Shown: piece after piece, positions 44,832-53,351 of the stretch | How positions within the stretch are numbered: the first letter of the stretch is position 1 | Layout: every line of letters starts with the position of its first letter | NCBI RefSeq assembly: GCF_027694345.1 | Contig: NZ_JAQEVU010000006.1 | Location: 124,001-188,000, forward strand | Length of the DNA stretch: 64,000 bases | Direction of reading: 5' to 3' | Source: Varibaculum timonense_A | Lineage (GTDB): Bacteria; Actinomycetota; Actinomycetes; Actinomycetales; Actinomycetaceae | Notes under the pieces: generated by a model | Database searches by the model: none | What the model was told of the DNA's origin: nothing | The model's input: only the letters and a program-made list of their open reading frames with translations | Program-made: the position numbers and the translations under genes

Positions 44832-45926
44832 ATGACAATGACGAGGAAAAAGAATGTCCTATTAGGAACCCTAACAATGGTGGGATTGGCGCTAGGAGGA
44901 CTGCTAGCGGTTTCTGGTAATCAAAATGTACAGGCAGCTGATCGGACACCCACGGTGCGAGAATGCCGGGTAATGCATAACCAGGTCGCCAAAGGGCAAC
45001 CAATTAGTAACCTGGATGTTTTCTTGATTGGTGCTACCAGTGCCGATTCCTATACTTTGTCGCTGTACTTGGGGAACACTAAATTCCGCCCGGCGATTGA
45101 AGCCGCCACCAAGATGTGGACCGAACGCAGTGGCGGAAAAATTACCTTCCAATTCGTGGACTCGATGGCTAATCGCCCGGTACGGGTAATCGATTCTCCT
45201 TATTCCGAGGGTAAGGCTATCGGTACTGCCTATGCTGCACAACGGCTTCTGTACCTACGTCTCGATCGCAGCGGCTGGCTAACCCAGGTTTCGACCGTTG
45301 CCCATGAGCTGGGACATCTTTTAGGGGTAGACCATACTTGTAAGGGTGATTTAATGGCCGCCGGTATGGCAGGGGTCAAAGACTTCAAAAACCCGATTAC
45401 AGATGCAGATGTGGCCTTAGCCTTGCAAGGTCTGGAACGGCATTTGGGATACCCCGCGGGTTCACAACCGGTTCCGCCCAGTGAGCAACCCACGGTTTCT
45501 CCGAAACCTAGTGAAGACCCGAAGCCAACTACCCAACCAACCCAACCGGAAGTGCCATCCGAAACTAGCAAACCTTCTCCGGATGCCTCTGGGCAGCCCA
45601 GCAGTACGCCCAGTGAAAACCCGACTACTCCCTCTCCCTCGGCTGAGCCTACTCAAGAACCAACTACTTCCCCGCAGCCTACTTCGGAGCCGGAAGTTCA
45701 ACCAGAGCCCAGCAGCAAGCCCAGCTCAGAACCTACTACCTCTACCTCAGAACCTACCTTTACGGAGGCTCCGATTCCGGATGCTCCTCCCACCGCAGTA
45801 CCAGAACCGAGCGTTACCCCTGACAATAATGCAGAGGAATCTGAGAGTTTCGTAGTTAAGGTACGCGTGTTCTTCGTGCGAGTATTCTCTTGGGTAGGCG
45901 GATTCTTCCGTTCCTTTACTTCTTAA
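44832..45926 (+). CDS. Secreted zinc metalloprotease (snapalysin/matrixin-like)
   Basis: 364 residues. A signal peptide (about 5-36, ending VQAAD) precedes the catalytic domain, with HELGHLLGVDH near residue 158 supplying three zinc His and the Glu, and LMAAGM about 15 residues later as a likely Met-turn. After residue 215 comes a 120-residue Pro/Ser/Thr/Glu spacer, as in wall-spanning proteins, then a short hydrophobic, aromatic C-terminus (VFFVRVFSWVGGFFRSFTS) with no LPXTG. It probably cleaves host or matrix proteins at the cell surface (inference). Start at 44832 or Met3. Confidence 0.85.
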   Translation: MTMTRKKNVLLGTLTMVGLALGGLLAVSGNQNVQAADRTPTVRECRVMHNQVAKGQPISNLDVFLIGATSADSYTLSLYLGNTKFRPAIEAATKMWTERSGGKITFQFVDSMANRPVRVIDSPYSEGKAIGTAYAAQRLLYLRLDRSGWLTQVSTVAHELGHLLGVDHTCKGDLMAAGMAGVKDFKNPITDADVALALQGLERHLGYPAGSQPVPPSEQPTVSPKPSEDPKPTTQPTQPEVPSETSKPSPDASGQPSSTPSENPTTPSPSAEPTQEPTTSPQPTSEPEVQPEPSSKPSSEPTTSTSEPTFTEAPIPDAPPTAVPEPSVTPDNNAEESESFVVKVRVFFVRVFSWVGGFFRSFTS

Positions 45927-45943
45927 AATAAGTGAATACTTGC

Positions 45944-45989
45944 AAATAAATCGGGGGTATTTCCCATGGGAAATACCCCCGATTTATTT
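45944..45989. terminator. Bidirectional terminator, perfect 46-base palindrome
   Basis: Two 23-base arms (45944-45966 and 45967-45989) are exact complements with no loop; the core is ATCGGGGGTATTTCCCA. AT-rich ends give T-runs on both strands, so it can end both the metalloprotease gene and the convergent HtrA gene. Confidence 0.93.
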
Positions 45990-46008
45990 ATGTCCAGAAA
46001 ATCAGCAG

Positions 46009-47772
46009 TTATCTCTGGAGCGTAGATTCAGCCCCTAAAGTTACCTTAATTTGATGTTCCCCATCGGAACGCAGCAAGGTTAAAGTAACTTGGTCACCTG
46101 GTTTATACCAACGTACATACCCGGTTAAAGCTGTTCCAGAACTAATATCGTGCTTGTCAATCTTGGTAATCAAATCGCCACTCTTTAGTCCAGCCTTGTC
46201 GGCAGCCGAACCAGGAACCACTTGCTCTACAGCTGCTCCTACTTGAGATTCCCCAGCTACTTTTGCTATTCCGGTCTTAATAGTTACCCCTAACACGGCG
46301 TGGGTAACTTTCCCGGTCTTAAGGATTTGATCTGCCACGTTTTTAACCAGATTCACCGGAATGGCGAACCCGATACCAATCGAACCGGATTGACCGGAAC
46401 TATTCGAGCCCAAAGAAGCAATTGAGGAAGTAATCCCGATTACTTGACCAGATGCGTTAAATAACGGACCACCTGAGTTACCAGGATTGATGGCCGCATC
46501 CACCTGAATAGCGTTAGTTACAACTTGTTGGCCACTTCCCGAGCGCTCATTTAGTCCCGGAATCTCAATCCCGGAGCGTTTCTCCCCTGAAGATTGAGTA
46601 ACCGCCACCGGTCTGTCTAGGGCAGAAATAATGCCGGTAGTTACCGTGTTTTCTAGTCCTAGCGGAGAACCAATCGCGGCTACTGGTTGTGCTACCCGCA
46701 AATCAGTGGAACTACCTAGTGAAGCCATCTCTAGCGTCTTTGGAGGGTTAGTGAATTTTAGAACCGCCAGGTCAGTAGAAGCATCTGCCCCCACCACTTG
46801 CGCATCATAAATTTTGCCGTTATGTAAGGTGATTTGCACTTTGCTATTTCCAGTAATCGCCGCTGCCACTACGTGATAGTTGGTGATTACGTGTCCCGCT
46901 TGATCAAAAATAACCCCGGAGCCGGTTTCCCCTGAGCTCCCAGAAGCTACCTGAATAGCCACAACGGACGGCTGGACAGTTTTTGCTACCGTTTCCCAAT
47001 CAGTGGCTTTACCACTGGCCTGTACCACTGGTGCTTGAGTGGCGATTTTACTCTGGGAAGTTCCCAAAGAGGTGGTGTTATCGGCGTTCATATAAGCTAC
47101 TAATCCCCAGCAAGCCAGCGAGGCGGTAACTGCAATCGCAATAGTTGACAGCCAACCAGGTCCGCGTTTGCTCTTTTCCTTACTCTTTTCCGGCATCGGG
47201 GAGGGTTCCCAAGTTCCCTGCCCACTTTGAGGGAACTGTCCTGCCACCGAAGCGGGCTGGTAAGGAGTTTGATTATAAAAACTGCCCTCAAAGGTGGTGT
47301 GGGCGCTTTCATAAGGGGAGGAGGGCGGGAATTGATTTTCGGAAACAGAGGGCGCTTGCGCCTCTCGCCCAAAGCCATTGTTCAAGAAGTTATTTGTTTC
47401 GGGCTCTGCGGACATTTCATAGGACGCTATGTGAGCACCCTGGTGGCTGTCGCTTTCCTTAGGAGTGGCGTAAGGATAAGCAGCGGTTCTGTTATCTTCT
47501 ACCGGCAAACCGGTAGAACCTGGCTGGACACTGGTGATTCTCCCCTGTAGCTCAGGCATAGCTGCCGGGGAATCCTCCTGGTCACCTAGGGTGCTAGCAG
47601 CAGTATTACTTGTTGGTATCGAAGTATTTACTGCCGACACATTAGGGTGGTCGCTTTGAGTGTCACTTTGAGTTTCACCTGGCCAACCAGCACTTTGCCA
47701 GTCATCCATTTCCCAGTTATCAATCGGCTGATTCGGGTCTTGAGGCCAGTTCGAATTATTTTTATTGGTCAT
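46009..47772 (-). CDS. HtrA/DegP-family serine protease with PDZ domain
   Basis: 587 residues. A 200-residue hydrophilic Asn/Gln/Ser/Pro-rich cytoplasmic N-terminus, a membrane helix (about 207-228), then a trypsin-like domain with catalytic His in VITNYHVVAA, Asp in ASTDLAVLKF and Ser in NPGNSGGPLF, and a C-terminal PDZ domain (about 490-585). It acts in surface protein quality control. ATG at 47772 is chosen because AGGAGA lies 9 bases upstream; the frame extends to 47814 without a better site. Confidence 0.93.
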   Translation of the reverse strand: MTNKNNSNWPQDPNQPIDNWEMDDWQSAGWPGETQSDTQSDHPNVSAVNTSIPTSNTAASTLGDQEDSPAAMPELQGRITSVQPGSTGLPVEDNRTAAYPYATPKESDSHQGAHIASYEMSAEPETNNFLNNGFGREAQAPSVSENQFPPSSPYESAHTTFEGSFYNQTPYQPASVAGQFPQSGQGTWEPSPMPEKSKEKSKRGPGWLSTIAIAVTASLACWGLVAYMNADNTTSLGTSQSKIATQAPVVQASGKATDWETVAKTVQPSVVAIQVASGSSGETGSGVIFDQAGHVITNYHVVAAAITGNSKVQITLHNGKIYDAQVVGADASTDLAVLKFTNPPKTLEMASLGSSTDLRVAQPVAAIGSPLGLENTVTTGIISALDRPVAVTQSSGEKRSGIEIPGLNERSGSGQQVVTNAIQVDAAINPGNSGGPLFNASGQVIGITSSIASLGSNSSGQSGSIGIGFAIPVNLVKNVADQILKTGKVTHAVLGVTIKTGIAKVAGESQVGAAVEQVVPGSAADKAGLKSGDLITKIDKHDISSGTALTGYVRWYKPGDQVTLTLLRSDGEHQIKVTLGAESTLQR

Positions 47773-47912
47773 CAGTTTCAATCTCCTATTCTCGCTATGC
47801 CCCAATAGTGACACTAAGAACTGTCTTATATCTGGATGATTTCTGGAAGTTATCTGGATGGCTAAAATCGCTCATAGATTCTATAAAACAAGCTAACTTT
47901 AGCGACAGTGTC

Positions 47913-48458
47913 TTAGTGCGGTTTACGTTTACTGCGATTGACTTTCTTGGACTGTTTCTTAGTTGCGCTCTCGATAGTAGGCTCTGTTTTACCCTGAGCG
48001 GTGCGAAGTCGCGGGTTCTCTAGGTGTCCATCCTGGAGGTGCTCGCGATACCACTTTGGAGCCAGAGTTAAGCCGCGAGAAGGGGAATAACCCAGGAGAC
48101 GGTAGTATTCACGCAGCCAAGCCGGTCGTAGCCTCTCAGGATAGTAGAGATTAGTCAATCCCCAAACCATTCCTATTAACCCCACAATCGCGCCAAACAA
48201 ACATAAAGTAACAAACAGGTAGCTCCAGGGTTTACCGAATGCATAAGCCGGAAGTATAGCGCCAATCATCAAGAAAAAAAGACCCAGGGCAGGTAAAAAC
48301 ACTAACACCCAACGTTCATCAATTATTAGAATCCCAGAACGAGAAATATCTTTCCTTTTCTTTGGAACCCAAAAACGCGCCCTCGCGCTGCCGTGCCGAA
48401 TCCAGACCGAACCCGCCAGTAAAACCATGCCCATAACTAAAGCAACAATATGATTCAT
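47913..48458 (-). CDS. Membrane protein of unknown function
   Basis: 181 residues. Hydrophobic helices at about 2-18, 52-72 and 80-103, with a strongly basic, Lys/Arg-rich C-terminal tail (about 130-181). No family recognised. It lies 140 bases upstream of the HtrA gene on the same strand. Confidence 0.65.
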   Translation of the reverse strand: MNHIVALVMGMVLLAGSVWIRHGSARARFWVPKKRKDISRSGILIIDERWVLVFLPALGLFFLMIGAILPAYAFGKPWSYLFVTLCLFGAIVGLIGMVWGLTNLYYPERLRPAWLREYYRLLGYSPSRGLTLAPKWYREHLQDGHLENPRLRTAQGKTEPTIESATKKQSKKVNRSKRKPH

Positions 48459-48645
48459 GAAAACTAGCCTAACCTGTTTTTCTTGTACCTAACATGAGCG
48501 CCAAAACGGCAAATCAAAAAGTCCCTAATCAGTTAAACACCTAAAAAACACCGAGGAGAGTATAAACCTGCACGTTCAAAACCTACGCCCCATCTCCCTC
48601 CCGGAAAACCTACAAAACTGCGGAAAGCACCGCGATAACCAAGAG

Positions 48646-49506
48646 CTATAAGTATTGACGCGCCAAATCCACCGTATGAGATCCATAAGAGCCACCAAAA
48701 AGATTAGCATGAACCGCGAGCATATGGATTTGATGCAGATTAATCCGTTCCTGCCAGCCGGAAGCCAGGGGAGAAACCTGGTTGTAGCCCCGGTAGATTT
48801 CCTCCAGATAAGGCTGCCCAAAAACCCCAAGCGCAGCCAAATCCGACTCCGCGTGACCACCAGAAGGAGCCGGGTCAATTAGCACCCCCACCACCTCGGG
48901 AAGAGGTAAATTCCGGTTATCTCCCCGTCCCGCCAAAGACGGAAAACGCTTTAAATCCCTAGAGGGAGCCCAAATAATATTCCCAGTCCACAAGTCACCA
49001 TGAATACGTGAAGCCCGCGACTTCACCAGCTCCGGTTCGGGAACGTCAAAAACCCCGTCGCGCAAACGCTGCGCCAGCTTTTCTAAAACCACAGCCCCCG
49101 CCCTATCAATAGAGCCATTAGCAAGGGCAGGTGGCAGATTCGGCATAATCCGGTGAACCGCGAAAAACTCTCCCCAGCTTCGCCCATCGTCCTCGTAAAT
49201 CAAATCCAAACTGGAACGTCCCATAAAACCAGGACCTGAATAGCCTAGAGGCGGCTGACCATACCAATCCGCCCCGCCCGCATGAGTAAACGCCAAAGCA
49301 GCCCCAAATGAACGCGCCGCCTGGGGAGTAATCGCCGCCTGCGGAATCAGCTCAGTATCAAGGTATCCGCGCCCAGAATCCGCAACCCGCACCACGTGCG
49401 CCCCGCCGCGACACATCGGCTCAGCCAGCCACTTTAACCCCAGCTCCTCCAATTCCAAAGCTTCCGGGTGGCGGTTATCGACTTTATGGTAAACCTGGTC
49501 AGTCAT
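48646..49506 (-). CDS. Fructosamine kinase family protein
   Basis: 286 residues with the aminoglycoside-phosphotransferase-like fold: RIHGDLWTGNIIW (about 168) is the catalytic loop and VLIDPAPSGGHAESDLA (about 210) the metal-binding Asp segment. The family phosphorylates sugars attached to amines, starting removal of glycation from proteins. It is divergent from argS. Confidence 0.9.
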   Translation of the reverse strand: MTDQVYHKVDNRHPEALELEELGLKWLAEPMCRGGAHVVRVADSGRGYLDTELIPQAAITPQAARSFGAALAFTHAGGADWYGQPPLGYSGPGFMGRSSLDLIYEDDGRSWGEFFAVHRIMPNLPPALANGSIDRAGAVVLEKLAQRLRDGVFDVPEPELVKSRASRIHGDLWTGNIIWAPSRDLKRFPSLAGRGDNRNLPLPEVVGVLIDPAPSGGHAESDLAALGVFGQPYLEEIYRGYNQVSPLASGWQERINLHQIHMLAVHANLFGGSYGSHTVDLARQYL

Positions 49507-49589
49507 ATTCCCATTCTGCCAGCCAGCAAAGATGTGGGCTAACTCGCCAGATTTGGCAGGAAATACGCCCGGCAGTCTAGGCTTAAAGC

Positions 49590-51260
49590 ATGACTCCAGA
49601 AGAACTAAGCGCCCTAATCCGCGAGATTCTAGGAAATCTGAGCGAAGAAATCGGCTTAACCACAGATACCATTCCTGTCACCGTAAAAGTGGAACGACCC
49701 CGCTCGCGAGGAAATGGTGATTGGTCCACCAATATCGCCATGCAATTAGCCAAAAAAGCCGGGATAGCGCCGCGCGACCTCGCCACCAAAATTACCTCCC
49801 AACTCGACCAGGTTGAAGGAATCACCAAAACCGAGGTAGCCGGTCCGGGATTCGTAAACATATGGCTAGAAGCAGGAGCGGCGGGCGCACTGGTAGGCAC
49901 AATCCTGCAAGCCGGGAAAACCTATGGTCACAGTCGAGATTTGAGCGGAAAACATGTCAATGTGGAATATGTTTCCGCCAACCCCACCGGTCCCATCCAT
50001 CTAGGCGGAGGACGCTGGGCGGCAGTCGGCGACACCCTCTGCCGGATTTTGGCAGCCTGCGGGGCAGAAGTTACTCGCGAATACTATTTCAACGACCACG
50101 GAGCACAGATTAGCCGTTTCACTAAATCATTAGTGGCGCGCTGGCAAGGAACAGAAGTGCCCGAAGATGGATACGGCGGACAATATGTCCTCGACATAGC
50201 TAACAGGGTTGCCGAGCAAGCCAAAAAAGAAGGCATAGAACTGGAAAACCGCACCCAGACCCAAGTGGAAGAATACTTCCGCGAGGTGGGCACCGGTCTG
50301 ATGTTCCAGGAAATTAAAGACTGCCTACACAGCTTCCGAGCCGATTTTGATGTTTTCTTCCACGAGGACGAGCTGCACACTTCCGGGGCAGTAAACGCCG
50401 CAATAGAAGAGCTGCGTTCGCGCGGAGTAATCTATGAGCAAGATGGTGCTACCTGGCTAAAGTCCACAAAATATGGTGACGACAAAGACCGCGTTATTTT
50501 GAAATCTGATGGCGACCCCGCCTATTTTGCAGCCGATATTGCCTACTATCGGGATAAACAGCGCCGGGGAGCCACCGAAGAAATCTTGATTCTAGGAGCC
50601 GACCATCATGGCTATATTGACCGTATGTACGCCATGTGTGCCGCATTCGGGGGACAGCCAGGAGAAAGCCTAGAAATAATTATCGGGCAGATGGTGAATC
50701 TGAAAGAAAACGGCGTAGAAGTAAAAATGTCCAAACGTGCCGGCACAGTAATCACCCTAGATGACCTGGTAGACGCGGTAGGAGTGGACGCGGCTCGCTA
50801 TTCGCTGGTGCGAGTATCAATGGATTCCACCGTAGATATAGATTTAGATTTACTGCGTTCACATTCAAATGAGAACCCGGTCTACTATGTGCAATACGCC
50901 CACGCTCGCACCTGTTCAGTAGGACGCAACGCAGACGAAGCCGGAGTGCTAGCTGACGGCAAATATGATGCCTCAACTCTTTCCAGTCCTGCCGATAACG
51001 AACTATTAGGAATCTTGGCGCAATACCCGGCAGAACTTAAACTGGCGGCTAACGAACGCGAACCTCACCGGATTCCCAGATACCTAGAAAAACTGGCAGC
51101 CGGCTATCACACTTGGTACAACCAGTGCCGAGTAATACCCCGCTCCGACGAAGAGATAACCGCTGTTCACGTGGCGCGCAGACATCTAAACGAAGCGGTG
51201 CGGCAAGTGTTGGCAAATGGTTTAGAGCTTTGCGGCGTGGTAGCTCCCGAGCGTATGTAG
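49590..51260 (+). CDS. argS: Arginyl-tRNA synthetase
   Basis: 556 residues, class I synthetase. An N-terminal Add-1 domain is followed by the HIGH-equivalent ANPTGPIHLGGGR (about 129) and KMSKRAGT (about 380), then the anticodon-binding C-terminal domain. It charges tRNA-Arg; one such tRNA lies 1.7 kb downstream. It is 15 bp before argR, so the synthetase and the arginine regulator are probably co-expressed. Confidence 0.98.
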   Translation: MTPEELSALIREILGNLSEEIGLTTDTIPVTVKVERPRSRGNGDWSTNIAMQLAKKAGIAPRDLATKITSQLDQVEGITKTEVAGPGFVNIWLEAGAAGALVGTILQAGKTYGHSRDLSGKHVNVEYVSANPTGPIHLGGGRWAAVGDTLCRILAACGAEVTREYYFNDHGAQISRFTKSLVARWQGTEVPEDGYGGQYVLDIANRVAEQAKKEGIELENRTQTQVEEYFREVGTGLMFQEIKDCLHSFRADFDVFFHEDELHTSGAVNAAIEELRSRGVIYEQDGATWLKSTKYGDDKDRVILKSDGDPAYFAADIAYYRDKQRRGATEEILILGADHHGYIDRMYAMCAAFGGQPGESLEIIIGQMVNLKENGVEVKMSKRAGTVITLDDLVDAVGVDAARYSLVRVSMDSTVDIDLDLLRSHSNENPVYYVQYAHARTCSVGRNADEAGVLADGKYDASTLSSPADNELLGILAQYPAELKLAANEREPHRIPRYLEKLAAGYHTWYNQCRVIPRSDEEITAVHVARRHLNEAVRQVLANGLELCGVVAPERM

Positions 51261-51275
51261 CGGAAAGATAAAGGC

Positions 51276-51770
51276 ATGGGGACAGTACCAACTACTAAAA
51301 CTGCACGTGAGGAAGCTATCCGCGAAATTCTCAGTCAGCATGAGATTTCCAGTCAGTCACAGCTGCTAACTCACCTAGCGGAACGGGGAATCCCTACCAC
51401 CCAAGCCACTTTATCGCGAGATCTCTTAGCTTTACGCGCCACCAAAGTTCGAGCCTCCAGCGGCAAAACAATTTATATGTTGCCCGACCCCTACCCGGTG
51501 CGGGTACGGCGAGGACAAGAAGACTCCGGGAATGAAAAGTTGGCAAAATGGTGCCAAGACCTGCTGGTATCGTCCGCAGTGGTGCATAACCAGGTGGTGC
51601 TGCGCACCCCGGCGGCGGGAGCGCAACTGCTCGCGGGTGCTATCGATATGGCGTGGTTTGATGCCGTGCTCGGCTGTATTGCCGGTGACGATACTATCTT
51701 GGTTATCTGCAAAACCGATGAGGACGCCCAGTCCTTAAATGAGCTGTTCATGCAGTTCGTTACCGATTAG
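51276..51770 (+). CDS. argR: Arginine repressor
   Basis: 164 residues: N-terminal winged helix (about 10-75; TQATLSRDLLALRATKVR) and C-terminal arginine-binding oligomerisation domain (about 95-160; GCIAGDDTILVICKTD). It represses arginine biosynthesis when arginine is plentiful. In many actinobacteria argR sits inside an arg biosynthetic operon; here it follows argS instead. A hairpin (51827-51841/51846-51861, AAATCCGGAAAATGC arm) may end the unit. Confidence 0.96.
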   Translation: MGTVPTTKTAREEAIREILSQHEISSQSQLLTHLAERGIPTTQATLSRDLLALRATKVRASSGKTIYMLPDPYPVRVRRGQEDSGNEKLAKWCQDLLVSSAVVHNQVVLRTPAAGAQLLAGAIDMAWFDAVLGCIAGDDTILVICKTDEDAQSLNELFMQFVTD

Positions 51771-51986
51771 TTTGCGTGGAGTTGCCGAAAATTACCGCGC
51801 TGGGGCAGATTTTGCCTCGCGCCCCGAAATCCGGAAAATGCTCTGGCATTTTCACGGATTTAGTGCCTTAAGAATTACAGATTTTTAGATTTATTACCGG
51901 GTATCCGATTCTATGGAATCTTGGTGGCTAGGATGTCTACCCCTCGGCATAAATCTGCCTCTACGCGCTACGTTACCGCTGCGGGT

Positions 51987-52133
51987 CTGGCTCGGTAAAA
52001 GCACTCTGGGGACCCCGTGACCGGCTTTGCCGGTTGGAGGGATTGCTGGAATCAGTTGGATTGGGGACGTATCCGGTTTGTAGGTAATGATTTATTGTTC
52101 GTCCCTCTCGTATCTTTTACCGGCCGCGACCCT
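51987..52133 (+). repeat. Long intergenic repeat, copy 2 (partner at 10033-10187)
   Basis: Same orientation and same order of conserved blocks as copy 1, 42 kb away; begins CTGGCTCGGTAAAAGCACTC. It leads directly into a nested-palindrome element. Confidence 0.8.
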
Positions 52134-52155
52134 GGTGTTCCGAGATTCTGCTCGT

Positions 52156-52259
52156 GCGGGGGAAAGTTTGTCCTCCTGCCCAAGTAATTCGGAAAACGTG
52201 GCGACGTTTTCCGAATTCTTATGCCCACCGCACCCACTCGGACCAACCTTTCCCCCTGC
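52156..52259 (+). repeat. Nested-palindrome element, copy B
   Basis: Outer ends GCGGGGGAAAGTTTG and CAACCTTTCCCCCTGC are near-complementary. The centre is a perfect 14-bp hairpin, AATTCGGAAAACGT (52186-52199) with its complement (52204-52217) around GGCG. CTCCTGCCCAAG and CTTATGCCCACCGCACC flank the centre, as in copies A and C. Confidence 0.85.
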
Positions 52260-52611
52260 CCTTCATTACTCCTACATCTTTTACTGGTCGCGTTCCTTGT
52301 GTTTTGAAATCATGTCTTTCGGCATAAACCGCCCTCCGCACCTGTCTGGACAAAACTCTCCTCCGGTCTTTCCGGCTATCCGCGTCCTTTGATTTTCAAA
52401 TTTCGCCCATTCGCAAATTGTTTTGCGCCCTGCCGCGCCCTGTTTGGGTGACGTTTTCGCCCTCCCGGTGCGGTTGCGCCCTCCCGAGATGAGAATTTCG
52501 GTCGATATTGGGGCGGTTTGTCGGTATTGGGAGGGTGCTTTTGTCTGTGGAGCGTGATAATGCTCCTCAGCTGGGTGTGCTTGCCTGGTTACGTGTCTGG
52601 AAGTTGTGGGT

Positions 52612-52714
52612 GCGGGGGAAAGTTTGTCCTCCTGCCCAAGAATTTGGAAAACGTGGCGGCGTTTTCCAAATTCTTATGCCCACCGCACCTACTCGAATCA
52701 AACTTTCCCCCTGC
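52612..52714 (+). repeat. Nested-palindrome element, copy C
   Basis: Outer ends GGGGGAAAGTTT and AAACTTTCCCCC are perfect complements. The central hairpin AATTTGGAAAACG / CGTTTTCCAAATT (52641-52672) differs from copy B by a C-to-T change in one arm and the matching G-to-A change in the other, so pairing is kept. Confidence 0.85.
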
Positions 52715-52919
52715 TTTTCCTGTCATTACTCCCACATATTTAGCGCCCGCACCCCTTGTATTTTGAAATCTTGTCCTTCGGCATATAACTATTCCCCGCA
52801 TCCATATGTTTTGTGCTCTACAAATCGAGCGTGTGAATCACATTAAATAAGCTGTCGCTAATTTGGAGGGCTTATTGGCTCTGTCTTAAACTAGGGTAGT
52901 TGCTAAGGCAACGGCAAAT

Positions 52920-52995
52920 GCGCTCGTGGCTCAACGGATAGAGCATCTGACTACGGATCAGAAGGTTGCAGGTTCGAATCCTGTCGAGCGCGCCA
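52920..52995 (+). tRNA. tRNA-Arg (ACG)
   Basis: Acceptor GCGCTCG (52920-52926) pairs with CGAGCGC (52985-52991); anticodon ACG at 52953-52955 (read as ICG after deamination); T-loop GTTCGAATC; CCA encoded at 52993-52995. Its 3' end forms the start of a direct repeat that recurs at 57741. Confidence 0.96.
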
Positions 52996-53046
52996 AACCC
53001 CGTCCTCGTTGCAATCCAGCGGTGATGGGGTTTTCCCAATTCTCCG
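52987..53046 (+). repeat. Direct repeat flanking the metalloprotease, copy 1
   Basis: Begins in the last bases of tRNA-Arg (AGCGCG) and continues CCAAACCCCGTCCTCG, CAATCCAGCGGTGATGGGG, TTTTCCCAATTC. The inner AAACCCC/GGGGTTTT pair also makes it a likely terminator for the tRNA. The remaining 300 bases up to the protease gene contain an imperfect TTTCGGGTT/AACCCGGAAA hairpin (about 53232) and no gene. Confidence 0.75.
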
Positions 53047-53351
53047 TTTGAAGCATAGTAGGTTAGTTCCGGGCTGTGTTGATACGGTTAGCGTCGTTGT
53101 TAAAGGCTTGTCACCGGATTTGGCCTATTCCTTATAGGGGTGTTTGTCTGACGCTCGCTGTTCGCCGGTCTCTAGCTCGCCCTTAACTGGTTTAAGTCGC
53201 TCAGATCAATGGCAGTGAGCTGTTCTTAACATTTTCGGGTTAAAACCCGGAAATTTGTTGCATCACCCAAGGTCGCTAGGGGATACTTGCGTAAGTAAAT
53301 ACAAAAGTCTTTATTGGTTGAAAATATCGCGTCGAACAGCATTGGGGAATC

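Larger units (their letters stand above)
51771..52919. other. Second repeat-filled non-coding gap
   Basis: About 1.15 kb without a credible gene. It holds copy 2 of the long intergenic repeat (51987-52133) and two nested-palindrome elements (52156-52259 and 52612-52714). After each element comes a related stretch containing ATTACTCC(T/C)ACAT and TTTTGAAATC(A/T)TGTC(T/C)TTCGGCATA. Thus a unit of about 460 bases appears duplicated. Short reading frames across the repeats are artefacts of the palindromes. Confidence 0.75.

Noticed and set aside
52508..52846. Plus-strand frames of 82 and 112 codons across element C
   Set aside because: They translate the palindromic repeat; no ribosome-binding site and atypical codon use.
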